A stretch of DNA of 64,000 nucleotides from Christensenella sp. UBA1385 (GTDB taxonomy: Bacteria > Bacillota > Clostridia > Christensenellales > Aristaeellaceae): the NCBI GenBank assembly GCA_002305755.1, contig DBQV01000015.1, positions 1,797 through 65,796 of the forward strand, written 5' to 3'. Within the stretch, counting starts at the first letter, position 1, and every line of letters starts with the position of its first letter. A program made the translations under genes and the position numbers. Under the pieces are notes generated by a model, which ran no database searches, was not told the DNA's origin, and was given only the letters and a program-made list of their open reading frames with translations. This document shows positions 50,658 to 58,966 of the stretch, piece by piece.

Positions 50658-51846
50658 TAAGCTGCGTGCCGCGCAGCCACGGAAGCAGACGCAGGGAGAG
50701 GGGAAGGACAGACCTGCGGCTGAAAGCTGTCTTGTCAAAGAGGCGCGCTTCCCTTGCCATGAATTTCCGGCACGCGCGCTGAGCGGTTCCACCCTGCGCC
50801 TGATGACCGGTCGGGAGGAGGGCGCGGACATTGCGCCTGAGGACTTGCTCTTTCTGGATACGGAGACCACCGGCCTCAGCGGCGGCGCGGGTACGGTGGC
50901 CTTTTTGATCGGTTTGGGCCGTTTCTCGGGCGATGAGTTTGTGGTGACTCAGTATCTGATGCGAGATTATGACGAAGAGCCCTTCGTGCTTGCTCCTGTG
51001 CTGCAGGCGCTGAACGGCTGCGAAGCCGCGGTCACCTTCAACGGCGCCAGCTTTGACATGCCGCTGATCCATTCCCGGCTGACCATGAACCGTCTGCACG
51101 TCGGCTATCAGCCGCCTGAAAATATCGATCTGGTGCACATAGCCCGCCGTGTGTTCAAGATGCGGGTGCGGCCCTGCAGGCTCACTCAGCTGGAGAGAGA
51201 AGTGTTTGGTCTGCCCAGGGAGGATGATCTGCCTGGCAGCGAGGTGCCGGGCCGTTATTTTTCTTACTTAAAAACGCGTGATCCCGCTTTGCTGGGGGAC
51301 ATTCTGGAGCATAACGCGCAGGATATCGTATCCATGGCAAGGCTGCTGTACGCCCTGGTGAATCTGCATGAGCGGCCGTTGGAGGCGCGGGACAAGAGGG
51401 ATCTTTACAGCCTCGGCCGTGTGTTTGAAAAGCGCGGTGAAGGGGAGAAGGCCAAGGCCTGCTTCCGCCTTTGCGAAGGGAGCTGTGTAGGCGATCTTGC
51501 CGGGCTGAGACTGTCTGATCTCGCTCGGCGCGAAGGCAGAGCGGCGGAGGCGGCCGAGGGCTACGAGGTGCTGCGCCGCAGGGGAAGCGGCGGAGCGAAG
51601 GTGTTTATCGAACTCGCAAAGCTCTATGAGCACCGATTTCGGGATCCGGCCCGCGCGCTTGAAATCGCCAGGCAGGGCATGATATATTGTTTGGAGTCGG
51701 CTGAAGGCGGCGGGCCGGATTCCCGGGAATACAGGGATCTTGAACGGCGCAGCCGCAGACTGATCGACAGGAGCGGAGGAAAAGCACATGGGACTGATGG
51801 ACAGCTTCAAAATCAGGGCGGCGCTGGCCAAACACCAGAAAGGTGA
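50641..51846 (+). CDS. YprB-like ribonuclease-H-fold exonuclease protein
   Basis: 401 residues. Residues about 65-230 form a DEDD-type exonuclease fold: FLDTETTGLSGGAGTVAFLIG (DxE), VTFNGASFDMPLI, IDLVHIARRVF and HNAQDIVSMARLL (late Asp). This matches B. subtilis YprB. The C-terminal third is helical and TPR-like (LYSLGRVFEKRGEGEKAKACF). The start at 50641 is chosen because it opens the typical N-terminus (PSLLDKLRAAQP), but it has no clear ribosome site; ATG 50602 or 50608, after GAGGGTGG, are alternatives. It overlaps both neighbours. Confidence 0.82.
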   Translation: MPSLLDKLRAAQPRKQTQGEGKDRPAAESCLVKEARFPCHEFPARALSGSTLRLMTGREEGADIAPEDLLFLDTETTGLSGGAGTVAFLIGLGRFSGDEFVVTQYLMRDYDEEPFVLAPVLQALNGCEAAVTFNGASFDMPLIHSRLTMNRLHVGYQPPENIDLVHIARRVFKMRVRPCRLTQLEREVFGLPREDDLPGSEVPGRYFSYLKTRDPALLGDILEHNAQDIVSMARLLYALVNLHERPLEARDKRDLYSLGRVFEKRGEGEKAKACFRLCEGSCVGDLAGLRLSDLARREGRAAEAAEGYEVLRRRGSGGAKVFIELAKLYEHRFRDPARALEIARQGMIYCLESAEGGGPDSREYRDLERRSRRLIDRSGGKAHGTDGQLQNQGGAGQTPER

Positions 51847-52495
51847 CATTGAAGGCGCGAAAAAGGATTACGAGGCCCTTATCGCCGAAGGGAACCTGAA
51901 ACCCGCGTATCTGCTGCCCTATTCTGTGCTGCTGCTGCGCGAGGGCGGTGATGAGAACTTTCAGAAGGTGAAGAACCTGCTGGCAAAAATACAGCGCGCC
52001 CCGGAGCTGAGCAAGGATGAACGCTCGCAGCTGCTGATGAACTACGCGGTGGCCGACTGGAAGCTGGGCAACAGGGAGAAGGCTGTGAAGCTGCTTGAAA
52101 GCGCGCACCGGGAGCATCCCTGCGGGCTGACCTACGAAACGCTCGGCTATCTGTATGTGGAGACGGGCGATGCCGACAAGGCACTCAGCTTTAACACGGA
52201 AGCCTATGAGTACGACGATGAGGACAGCATCACGCTGGATAACCTGGGCCAGCTTTACTACCGTCTTCTGAATGATAAGGCGAAGGCCAGAGAATACTTT
52301 GAGCAGGCCCACACCCTGAAAGCCGGGCAGATCGACACGCTCTGGTTCCTTTCCCGCTACGATCTTGAGGAGGGGAAGACGGAAGCTGCCATCGAAAAGC
52401 TGGAAACCGCTTTGGGGGGCAGGTTTTCACCCCTCAATCACATCAGCCGCGAGCAGGTGGAGCAGGAATTGAAGCGCCTCAGGGCAGAGACGTGA
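51788..52495 (+). CDS. Tetratricopeptide repeat protein
   Basis: 235 residues composed mostly of TPR-type helix pairs: YAVADWKLGNREKAVKLLESA, TYETLGYLYVETGDADKALSF and TLDNLGQLYYRLLNDKAKAREYFEQA are successive repeats. Such repeats bind protein partners; no enzymatic domain is visible. GGAGGAAAAGC precedes the ATG at 51788, inside the last 59 bases of the yprB-like gene. The close overlap suggests the two proteins are made together and perhaps interact. Confidence 0.85.
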   Translation: MGLMDSFKIRAALAKHQKGDIEGAKKDYEALIAEGNLKPAYLLPYSVLLLREGGDENFQKVKNLLAKIQRAPELSKDERSQLLMNYAVADWKLGNREKAVKLLESAHREHPCGLTYETLGYLYVETGDADKALSFNTEAYEYDDEDSITLDNLGQLYYRLLNDKAKAREYFEQAHTLKAGQIDTLWFLSRYDLEEGKTEAAIEKLETALGGRFSPLNHISREQVEQELKRLRAET

Positions 52496-52983
52496 GGAAG
52501 GCCCTTGCCCGCCTGCCCGAAGGGCGCCGGGCGGCAGCGATCCTCCTGCTGGCGCTGATCGCCGCCACCGTCTTTTTTATTTGGAACAATTCGCTGCAAA
52601 GCCCTGAGGAATCCCTGCGTCGCAGCGGCCTGGCCGAAAGGCTGACGCGGCCTATCCTGATGATCGTTCCGGTGGAAGCCTGGCATAGCGACCGAATGAT
52701 CACGCTGATCACCAGAAAACTCGGCCACTTTGTGGAGTATTTTGCCCTGGGGGCGGAGCTGCTGGCGCTGTCGAAGATTCTGCGCCCGGCTGCCTGTCTG
52801 AAGGCCGGATTGCTGTATCTGTTTGCCGTTTGCATCGCGGCGGCGGATGAAGCGCTGCAGCTGACCAGCGGGCGCGGAGCGGCCCTCAGCGATGTCGCGC
52901 TGGACGCCTGCGGCGCGGCTGCGGGGATGCTGCTGGCTATGGCGGTCTGTGCGCTCAAAAGGAGGAAAGAGGCGCTTGTTTGA
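52492..52983 (+). CDS. VanZ family membrane protein
   Basis: 163 residues with four likely helices. The VanZ pattern is clear: KLGHFVEYFALGAELL and DEALQLTSGRGAALSDVALDACGAAAG. VanZ-like proteins are linked to low-level glycopeptide tolerance but their mechanism is unknown. The start is GTG 52492 overlapping the TPR gene stop. It is followed by an M50 protease with an 8-base overlap. Confidence 0.88.
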   Translation: MRKALARLPEGRRAAAILLLALIAATVFFIWNNSLQSPEESLRRSGLAERLTRPILMIVPVEAWHSDRMITLITRKLGHFVEYFALGAELLALSKILRPAACLKAGLLYLFAVCIAAADEALQLTSGRGAALSDVALDACGAAAGMLLAMAVCALKRRKEALV

Positions 52984-53752
52984 TTATCTGCGGCAGGACC
53001 CGGCAGGGTTTTTGCTGTTCATGCTGTACCGTGCTCCGGCCGTGCTGCTTGCCCTCACTTTTCACGAGGTCGCGCATGGCTATGTGGCGCTGCGCTGCGG
53101 AGATCCCACGGCGCAGATGATGCATCGCCTGTCGCTCAACCCCATCAGGCACATGGACCCTGTCGGCACCGTCAGCATGTTTCTTTTGGGCTTCGGCTGG
53201 GCTAAACCGGTGCCCGTCAACCCGCGCAATTTCAGGCGCGGCAGCAGGGACGATCTGCTGGTTTCGTTGGCAGGGGTCACCGTCAATTTCATACTCTTTC
53301 TGATAGGGACGGTTTTGACGGTGCTGGTAGGCTTTTCCCTCTATGTGCCGGAACTTGCGCAGGACGGGCAGGGCCTGCGCTTCATGCTTGGCTTCAGCGA
53401 AACCGGTTTTTCGGCGCAGCTTTTCCCTGTCTACGCGAAGGAGCTTCAGCCCCTGCTGCGCTTGCCCTGGCTGCTGCATGTACAGCGCTTTTTGCTGCAC
53501 TTCTGCATGATCAACCTGGGACTGTGCCTGTTTAATCTGCTGCCGCTGCCGCCCCTGGACGGCTTTCATGTATTTAACGATCTGGTGCTGAAGGGCAGAG
53601 CAGATCTTTCGGGCAAGGCCTTTCGCATCGCCCATGTGGCGCTGCTGCTGCTCATGTTTTCGACGGACATCGTCAGCCGCCTGGTGGGCGCGGCCGTGAA
53701 TGGGGTTCAGGGCTTTGTGCTCGGCCTTGTGCTGTCCCTGCTTGGGCGCTGA
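52976..53752 (+). CDS. Site-2 protease (M50) family membrane metalloprotease
   Basis: 258 residues with about six helices. The zinc motif HEVAH is at 30-34 in the second half of TM1, and the second catalytic motif reads NLLPLPPLDG. LSLNPIRHMDPVGT and GWAKPVPVNPRNFR are typical of the small bacterial S2P subgroup without PDZ domain that precedes scpA in Bacillota. The start is TTG 52976 set by AAGGAGGAAAG 10 bases upstream; ATG further on would cut the conserved N-terminus. Confidence 0.88.
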   Translation: MFDYLRQDPAGFLLFMLYRAPAVLLALTFHEVAHGYVALRCGDPTAQMMHRLSLNPIRHMDPVGTVSMFLLGFGWAKPVPVNPRNFRRGSRDDLLVSLAGVTVNFILFLIGTVLTVLVGFSLYVPELAQDGQGLRFMLGFSETGFSAQLFPVYAKELQPLLRLPWLLHVQRFLLHFCMINLGLCLFNLLPLPPLDGFHVFNDLVLKGRADLSGKAFRIAHVALLLLMFSTDIVSRLVGAAVNGVQGFVLGLVLSLLGR

Positions 53753-53760
53753 GGGCGGGT

Positions 53761-54501
53761 ATGGCGCTGACGCTTAAACTGAAGGATTTCAGCGGGCCGC
53801 TCGACATGCTGCTGTTCATGATCGGCAAGGCCAAGATCGATATCAGGGACATCTTTGTTTCTGAAGTGACGGATCAGTACATCCGTTCGGTCAGCGAGGC
53901 AGAGGATCTTGACATGGATGAGGCCTCCTCCTTTATCCAGATGGCGGCCACTTTGCTTGAGATCAAGAGCCGCTCGCTGCTGCCCAAACCCGAACCCGAG
54001 GCCGAGGAAGGAGAGGATCCGCAGACACTTCTGATCAGGCAGCTGGAGGAATACGCGCGCTTCAAGCAGATCGCAGGAGATATGCAGGGCTTTGAGAAGG
54101 CCGCGGCGCTGATGTATGAAAAGCTGCCGGAGGAATACCCTTTGCCGCCGCCAAGCTTTGAGATATCGGGTCTTACGCTTTCCGGGCTGATGAGCGCCTT
54201 TGCCGCCGTGATGGCGCGAACGCCCAGACAGGAGGAGCCTCCGGCCGATATCGCCAAGCGGATCATGCGGGAAGAGCACAGCGTGCCCGACTGCATGCTG
54301 CAGATATCCAAGCGCCTGCGATACGGCAGCCTGAGCTTTAGCTCCCTGATCGGGGAAAGTTCAAGCCGCGAGGAGATTATTACCTACTTTTTGGCCCTGC
54401 TGGAGCTTTTGCGCCTTGGCCGCATCGGCATCGCGCAGGATGAAGCCTACGGGGAGATTTCGATACACGCCGCAAAGAGGAAGCAGACGCATGGAGCTTG
54501 A
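53761..54501 (+). CDS. scpA: Segregation and condensation protein ScpA
   Basis: Kleisin subunit that joins the SMC heads in the bacterial condensin, 246 residues. The N-terminal FSGPLDMLLFMIGKAKIDIRDI is the ScpA signature and contacts the SMC neck. The linker at about 75-95 is acidic, and the C-terminal winged helix (SFSSLIGESSSREEIITYFLALLELLRLG) binds the SMC cap. It starts 8 bases after the M50 gene and overlaps scpB by 11 bases. Confidence 0.95.
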   Translation: MALTLKLKDFSGPLDMLLFMIGKAKIDIRDIFVSEVTDQYIRSVSEAEDLDMDEASSFIQMAATLLEIKSRSLLPKPEPEAEEGEDPQTLLIRQLEEYARFKQIAGDMQGFEKAAALMYEKLPEEYPLPPPSFEISGLTLSGLMSAFAAVMARTPRQEEPPADIAKRIMREEHSVPDCMLQISKRLRYGSLSFSSLIGESSSREEIITYFLALLELLRLGRIGIAQDEAYGEISIHAAKRKQTHGA

Positions 54502-55054
54502 GAACATCATTGAGGCCATACTTTACGTGTCAGGTGAGCCTATCACGCTGAAGGACCTGGCGCGTGCGCTGGATCAGGAGGAAGCCGAAGTGGATGCCGC
54601 GGCCGGGAGGCTGGCTGAATACTACGATCGGAACCTGCGCGGACTGCGTCTCAAGCGCTTTGGCAGCCATATTCAGCTGGCTACGCGCGCGGAATACGCT
54701 CCCTACATAGAGCGCCTTCTGCAGCCGGTGCAGAAGCAGTCGCTCTCTCAGGCGGCGCTGGAAACGCTGGCCATCGTTGCCTATCGCCAACCTGTGACAA
54801 GGCTGGATCTGGAGGCCGTGAGGGGTGTCAAGTGCGATTACTCCCTGCAGTCGCTGATCAACAAAAACCTGGTGAAGGAGGTCGGCCGCAAGGAAACCAT
54901 CGGCAGGCCGATTCTTTACGGAACCACGGACGCCTTCCTTGCCCACTTCGGGCTGCGGTCCTTGGATGAGCTGCCCGATCCGGACAGATTCCTGGCGCAG
55001 GAGAGGGAGGAAGGGGAAACGGGGGAAGAATCCTTCGGATTTTCCGAGGACTGA
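54491..55054 (+). CDS. scpB: Segregation and condensation protein ScpB
   Basis: Partner of ScpA, 187 residues with two winged helices: ENIIEAILYVSGEPITLKDLA and LSQAALETLAIVAYRQPVTR, followed by DYSLQSLINKNLVKEVGRKETIGRPILYGTT. The acidic C-terminal tail is normal. ATG 54491 lies inside scpA; an in-frame opening at 54416 would add residues that do not fit the family. It is the last gene of the long + strand run. Confidence 0.95.
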   Translation: MELENIIEAILYVSGEPITLKDLARALDQEEAEVDAAAGRLAEYYDRNLRGLRLKRFGSHIQLATRAEYAPYIERLLQPVQKQSLSQAALETLAIVAYRQPVTRLDLEAVRGVKCDYSLQSLINKNLVKEVGRKETIGRPILYGTTDAFLAHFGLRSLDELPDPDRFLAQEREEGETGEESFGFSED

Positions 55055-55104
55055 CCGCAGAAAAGGGGCGGCAAGGAGAGCTGCCGCACTTGGATCTAAC
55101 GGAT

Positions 55105-55155
55105 AAAAGCTGCTCACGCTGGCCGCATTTCGCGGCAACATGTGAGCAGCTTTTT
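55105..55155. terminator. Bidirectional terminator between scpB and the lipoprotein gene
   Basis: AAAAGCTGCTCAC (55105-55117) pairs with a segment ending GTGAGCAGC-TTTTT (55142-55155), with an inner GCCGC/GCGGC stem. The T-runs serve both strands. Confidence 0.8.
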
Positions 55156-55176
55156 CAATACAGAAGAGGATCAGAG

Positions 55177-56040
55177 TCAGATGGCCTTCAGCGTGCTGCG
55201 GATGTGGCTGTGCACGCCGACATACTCTTCGTTATAGGCCGCGGGGTGTTCGATCTGCAGCGTGAGCACCTTGTTGCCGGGCATCAGGGCCATGTGGATG
55301 CGGCCGCGGATCACCGTGCCGTCCGGCAGCTCGCCGCGATAGTTGGCGTAATAGCCGGGCTGCTTCATCAGCGCCCGCTCAGCGGTATGGGAGGGCTCCC
55401 ACTTGGTGTAATTCACCTGGCCCATTTCTTTCAGGCGCGCGGTCAGGTCCTTGTTGAGATCGGACTTCTTGTAGCTGCTGCTGACTGCCACCTGGGACAG
55501 CGTGATCACGACGCTTTTGTTATCCTTCTGCATGGAGGCGGGCTCGCGCAGGATATAGGTATCCGCTTCGCTCTCGTCCACTTCATAACCAGCCACGCTC
55601 TCAAAGCTCAGGCCCAGCCGGGAAGAGGTGTAGGTCGCATAGGTGAAGGTGAGCGGCGGGCGCGGCGTGGGCGTCGGCAGATCAATGGGATCCAGCGGGA
55701 TGGGGCTGGCGCCCGCGAAGGGGCTGGCCGTGCTGGTGTCCGCTGTGTAGCTCTGCGCTGCGGATGTCTGGGTGGTGGTCTGCTGCGCTGCCGTGCCGAT
55801 GTATTCGACATCGTCGCCCGTTTCCTCCTCGGCGGAGGGATCGATGCCTTCGGGCAGCGTGCTGTCCAGCGCGGCTGAGGAATCGGCCGCGGTTTCAGTT
55901 GTCTGGCTGACTGCCATGGCGGGCTGCTGGGTGGCTGTGCCAAGCGTCGGATAATCGACGCTTACTTCCTGCTTGGGCGCGCAGGCGGAGAGCAGTACGG
56001 CAACCAGCAGCAGCCCCGGGACTAACAGCTTCTTTTTCAT
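55177..56040 (-). CDS. Lipoprotein of unknown function
   Basis: 287 residues. Signal peptide with lipobox LLSAC at the cleavage site, then a long Thr/Ala/Ser/Pro-rich linker (about 25-135) ending in PTPTPRPPLTF. A C-terminal folded domain of about 150 residues (YATYTSSRLGLSFESVAGYEVDESEADTYI, RIHMALMPGNKVLTLQIEHPAAYNEEY) resembles PsbP/lipoprotein-type beta domains that report stress or bind wall components, but I cannot name the family. ATG 56040 follows GGAGGTTAAG. It has its own promoter and a WalR-like site shared in design with the LCP operon. Confidence 0.82.
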   Translation of the reverse strand: MKKKLLVPGLLLVAVLLSACAPKQEVSVDYPTLGTATQQPAMAVSQTTETAADSSAALDSTLPEGIDPSAEEETGDDVEYIGTAAQQTTTQTSAAQSYTADTSTASPFAGASPIPLDPIDLPTPTPRPPLTFTYATYTSSRLGLSFESVAGYEVDESEADTYILREPASMQKDNKSVVITLSQVAVSSSYKKSDLNKDLTARLKEMGQVNYTKWEPSHTAERALMKQPGYYANYRGELPDGTVIRGRIHMALMPGNKVLTLQIEHPAAYNEEYVGVHSHIRSTLKAI

Positions 56041-56095
56041 CTTAACCTCCATCCTGCCTGCGGCAGGGTCCAGATTGCTTCAAAATCTTTAATGG

Positions 56096-56124
56096 ATTGT
56101 AACAATTCCGTATTCTTTCGTCAA
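56096..56124 (-). promoter_or_regulatory. Promoter of the lipoprotein gene
   Basis: On - TTGACG (56119-56124) and TACAAT (56096-56101) are 17 bases apart, about 55 bases before the ATG. Confidence 0.65.
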
Positions 56125-56127
56125 GCC

Positions 56128-56144
56128 TTAACGCAATTGTTACA
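56128..56144 (-). promoter_or_regulatory. WalR/PhoB-like direct repeat upstream of the lipoprotein promoter
   Basis: On - TGTAAC-AATTG-CGTTAA lies 3 bases upstream of the -35. The halves match the WalR consensus TGTWAH-N5-TGTWAH at 6/6 and 5/6. It overlaps the stop codon of yhaM. Confidence 0.45.
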
Positions 56145-57156
56145 ATAGGCCCTCATAAGCGTCCTGCGGAGATTTTTCTGTCAGAGGAAGAGACTCGTCT
56201 GCTTCCTCGCTCTGGTATCTGGGGTGGTACATCCGCCTGTCCAGAGACCAGATCTTTTCCGAGAATACGCCGCGGGGCGTGCGGCGCTGCACAGATTCCA
56301 TCTCGTTCATGCGGGCATCCATTTCGTCGATGATGCTCAGCATCTCGGCTTCGGGGAACATGGGCGGCCTGGGGCTGCCGTGTTCGGCCACGCCGTGATG
56401 GCTGATGATCATATGCTGAAGCAGAAGGGCATATTCATCATCCGGAGCGATGCCGTTTTGACGGGCGATCTCCCTCACCTGGGATACGCCGACCACCAGG
56501 TGCCCCAGCAGAAGGCCCTCGGTGCTGTATTCGTTCACGTTGCCGAGCGTGTCCGACAGCATTTCCGTGATTTTGCTCAGATCATGCGCGATCACGCCGG
56601 CGCGCACCAGATCTCCGTCCAGAAAGGGATAGCAGGGCAAAAGGGCCTCTGCGGCGCTCAGCATACTGGTCACGTGATGCAAGAGACCACTGCGCTCCGC
56701 GTGATGCATGCGCTGGGCGGCCGGATAGTACATCAGCCTGTCGCGTACCTGGCCGACGAGGCCTCGGCAAAGCGTTTGCAGCACTGTATTCTGCATGCCT
56801 GCGATGGTCCTGTCGATAGCGGCCATCATATCTTCGGGGGGATAGGGAGCCGCGGAAACGAGCGCACTCATCTCCACCGGGTCTCCCGGAGCCTGGGGGC
56901 GGAACTTGTCCACCCGCATCTGCAGGCGGCCGTTATACTCGGTGACAGCACCGCGTACCTTGATCACGCCGCCCTGCTCGGGCGGCGTAGCCAGAGGGTC
57001 CCACACCTTGGCGTTGATCTCGCCGGAATTGTCGGCCAGCGTCATATCCAGATAATTGGCGCCGTTGTTGCTTTTGCGCTGCTGGGACATGCGCACCAGC
57101 AGAAAGCCCTCAAAGCCCAGGCCCTTGACAAAATCAGCGATCTTGGCCTGCTCCAT
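56140..57156 (-). CDS. yhaM: 3'-5' exoribonuclease YhaM
   Basis: 338 residues. An N-terminal OB-fold nucleic-acid-binding domain (about 15-100, FLLVRMSQQRKSNNGANYLDMTLAD and INAKVWD) is followed by an HD hydrolase domain with His in LLHHVTSM, AHDLSKITE and ISHHGVAEHG, all metal ligands of YhaM. It degrades RNA and single-stranded DNA from the 3' end. The start is taken as ATG 57156, since AAGGAG lies 6 bases upstream (ATG 57159 is three bases further up). The gene start overlaps the end of dnaB by 23 bases. Confidence 0.9.
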   Translation of the reverse strand: MEQAKIADFVKGLGFEGFLLVRMSQQRKSNNGANYLDMTLADNSGEINAKVWDPLATPPEQGGVIKVRGAVTEYNGRLQMRVDKFRPQAPGDPVEMSALVSAAPYPPEDMMAAIDRTIAGMQNTVLQTLCRGLVGQVRDRLMYYPAAQRMHHAERSGLLHHVTSMLSAAEALLPCYPFLDGDLVRAGVIAHDLSKITEMLSDTLGNVNEYSTEGLLLGHLVVGVSQVREIARQNGIAPDDEYALLLQHMIISHHGVAEHGSPRPPMFPEAEMLSIIDEMDARMNEMESVQRRTPRGVFSEKIWSLDRRMYHPRYQSEEADESLPLTEKSPQDAYEGLL

Positions 57157-58513
57157 CATAGTCTCCTTCATATCTGTCTTCAAACAGTGTGTATTCATCC
57201 AGCCAGTTCAGCAGCACGGTATCCAGCGGGCCGTTTCTCTGCTTGGCCACGATGACCTCGGCCGTGTTCGTATCCTCGCTGGCCTCGTCGTAATAGCTCT
57301 CCCTGTGCAGGAACATCACCACGTCGGCATCCTGTTCGATGGAACCGGAATCGCGCAGGTCGGACAGCATGGGCTTCTTGCTGGCGCGCTGGGTGTTGGC
57401 GCGGCTCAGCTGAGCGCAGGCCAGCACGGGCACCTTCAGCTCCAGCGCGATACCCTTGAGCTTTCTGGAGATCTCGCTGACCTCCAGCTGGCGATTTTCC
57501 GTCTTGCCGTCCGCGCTCATCAGCTGCATGTAGTCGATCACGATCAGGTCAAGGCCCTTGTCCATCATCAGCCTGCGGCAGCGGCTGCGGAGCTGCGCGG
57601 GGGTGACGCTGGAGGTATCATCGATGTACAGCCTCATCTGGGAGATGGGGGCGAGCGCCTTGACCAGCTTGGACCAATCGTCCGGCCTCAGCGTACCTGA
57701 GCGGGCCCGCTGCATGTTCACCCTGGCGTCTCCGCAGAGAATGCGCATGGCGATCTGCTCTCGCGGCATCTCAAGGCTGAACACGGCGACAGACTTCCCC
57801 TTGTGGGCCGCGTTGGCTGCGATGTTGATGGCAAAGCTGGTCTTACCCATGCTGGGGCGGGCGCCGACCAGCACCAGCTCGCCGCCATGCAGGCCGGTAA
57901 GCAGCCGATCCAGCTTGGAAAAGCCAGTCGGCACGCCCATGATCTGACCGCGGTTTTTTTCAAGCGCTTCCAGCTGCGCGTAGGTGCGCGGCATGATGGT
58001 GGTGATGGGCTCCAGCTGGTCTCCGCCGGTGCGTTTCATCACGATGTCAAAGATGGATTTTTCGGCGTGACGTAATATCTCGTCCAGCTCCATCTCCTGG
58101 CTGTAGCAATTGCCGCTGATGCTGCCGGCGGCGGCGATCAGCTTGCGGAGCGTGGATTTTTCCAGTACGATGTCGATATAGTGCCGCACATTGACGGTGG
58201 TGTGCACGGACTGAAACAAATCCACCAGATAGCCGGCGCCGCCGATGCCGGCAAGCATGCCGGTTCGGCTCAGCTCATCATCCATGGTGACCAGGTCCAC
58301 GGCGCGCGGCTGTTGAAAAAGCGATCGCATCGCCCGAAAAATGACGGCGTGCTGGGGCTGATAAAAATCATCCTCGTTCATCAGCTCCATGGCCAGCATC
58401 AGCGCGTTGCTGTCCTGGAGAAGAGCGCCCAAAACAGAGCGTTCCGCTTCAACGCTCTGCGGGGGAGTTCTCAGCGGCTCGCCGGGCGCGCCAAAGGCGG
58501 CGAAACTCTCCAT
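57134..58513 (-). CDS. dnaB: Replicative DNA helicase DnaB
   Basis: Hexameric 5'-3' helicase (DnaC in B. subtilis naming), 459 residues. The N-terminal primase-interacting domain (PQSVEAERSVLGALLQDS) precedes the RecA-like domain with Walker A GARPSMGKTS at about 215-225, LEMPREQIAMR, VIDYMQLM and the LSDLRDSGSIEQDADVV motif carrying the arginine finger region. No intein is present. It follows rplI after three bases, the conserved rplI-dnaB order. Confidence 0.95.
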   Translation of the reverse strand: MESFAAFGAPGEPLRTPPQSVEAERSVLGALLQDSNALMLAMELMNEDDFYQPQHAVIFRAMRSLFQQPRAVDLVTMDDELSRTGMLAGIGGAGYLVDLFQSVHTTVNVRHYIDIVLEKSTLRKLIAAAGSISGNCYSQEMELDEILRHAEKSIFDIVMKRTGGDQLEPITTIMPRTYAQLEALEKNRGQIMGVPTGFSKLDRLLTGLHGGELVLVGARPSMGKTSFAINIAANAAHKGKSVAVFSLEMPREQIAMRILCGDARVNMQRARSGTLRPDDWSKLVKALAPISQMRLYIDDTSSVTPAQLRSRCRRLMMDKGLDLIVIDYMQLMSADGKTENRQLEVSEISRKLKGIALELKVPVLACAQLSRANTQRASKKPMLSDLRDSGSIEQDADVVMFLHRESYYDEASEDTNTAEVIVAKQRNGPLDTVLLNWLDEYTLFEDRYEGDYDGAGQDR

Positions 58514-58516
58514 GGT

Positions 58517-58966
58517 CTATTCGGCAGGGCTGACGATCAGCTTCATCTGTGCCTTGACGCCTGTATAGACGGTGATCTGCACCTCGTACTCGCCCACAGT
58601 GCGGATGGCCTCGGAGACTTCGATCTTGCGCTTGTCGATCTCCACGCCGTGCTGCTCCTTGAGGGCGACCGCGATCTCCTGACCGGTCACGCTGCCGTAG
58701 AGACGGCCCTTTTCACCGCACTTTGCGCGCAGACGGATGGTCTTGCCCTTCAGCGCGGCGGCCTGAGTCTCCGCGGCGGCGCGTTCTTCCATCTCCCGCT
58801 GGCGCTGAGCGGCATGGCGGCGCTCGATCTCCTTGACTGAGCCCTCGCTCGCTTCCACGGCCCACTTGCGAGGCAAGAGGTAATTCCGGGCAAAACCGTC
58901 CGATACGTTGAGCACCTGGTTCTTCTTGCCGGTTCCCGGCACGTCCTGAAGCAGTATAACTTTCAT
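58517..58966 (-). CDS. rplI: Large ribosomal subunit protein bL9
   Basis: 149-residue ribosomal protein. N-terminal RNA-binding domain MKVILLQDVPGTGKKNQVLNVSDGFARNYLLPRKWA, long connecting helix (about 40-75) and C-terminal domain (GRLYGSVTGQEIAVALKEQHGVEIDKRKI). Its ATG overlaps the yybS stop (ATGA). Confidence 0.97.
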   Translation of the reverse strand: MKVILLQDVPGTGKKNQVLNVSDGFARNYLLPRKWAVEASEGSVKEIERRHAAQRQREMEERAAAETQAAALKGKTIRLRAKCGEKGRLYGSVTGQEIAVALKEQHGVEIDKRKIEVSEAIRTVGEYEVQITVYTGVKAQMKLIVSPAE

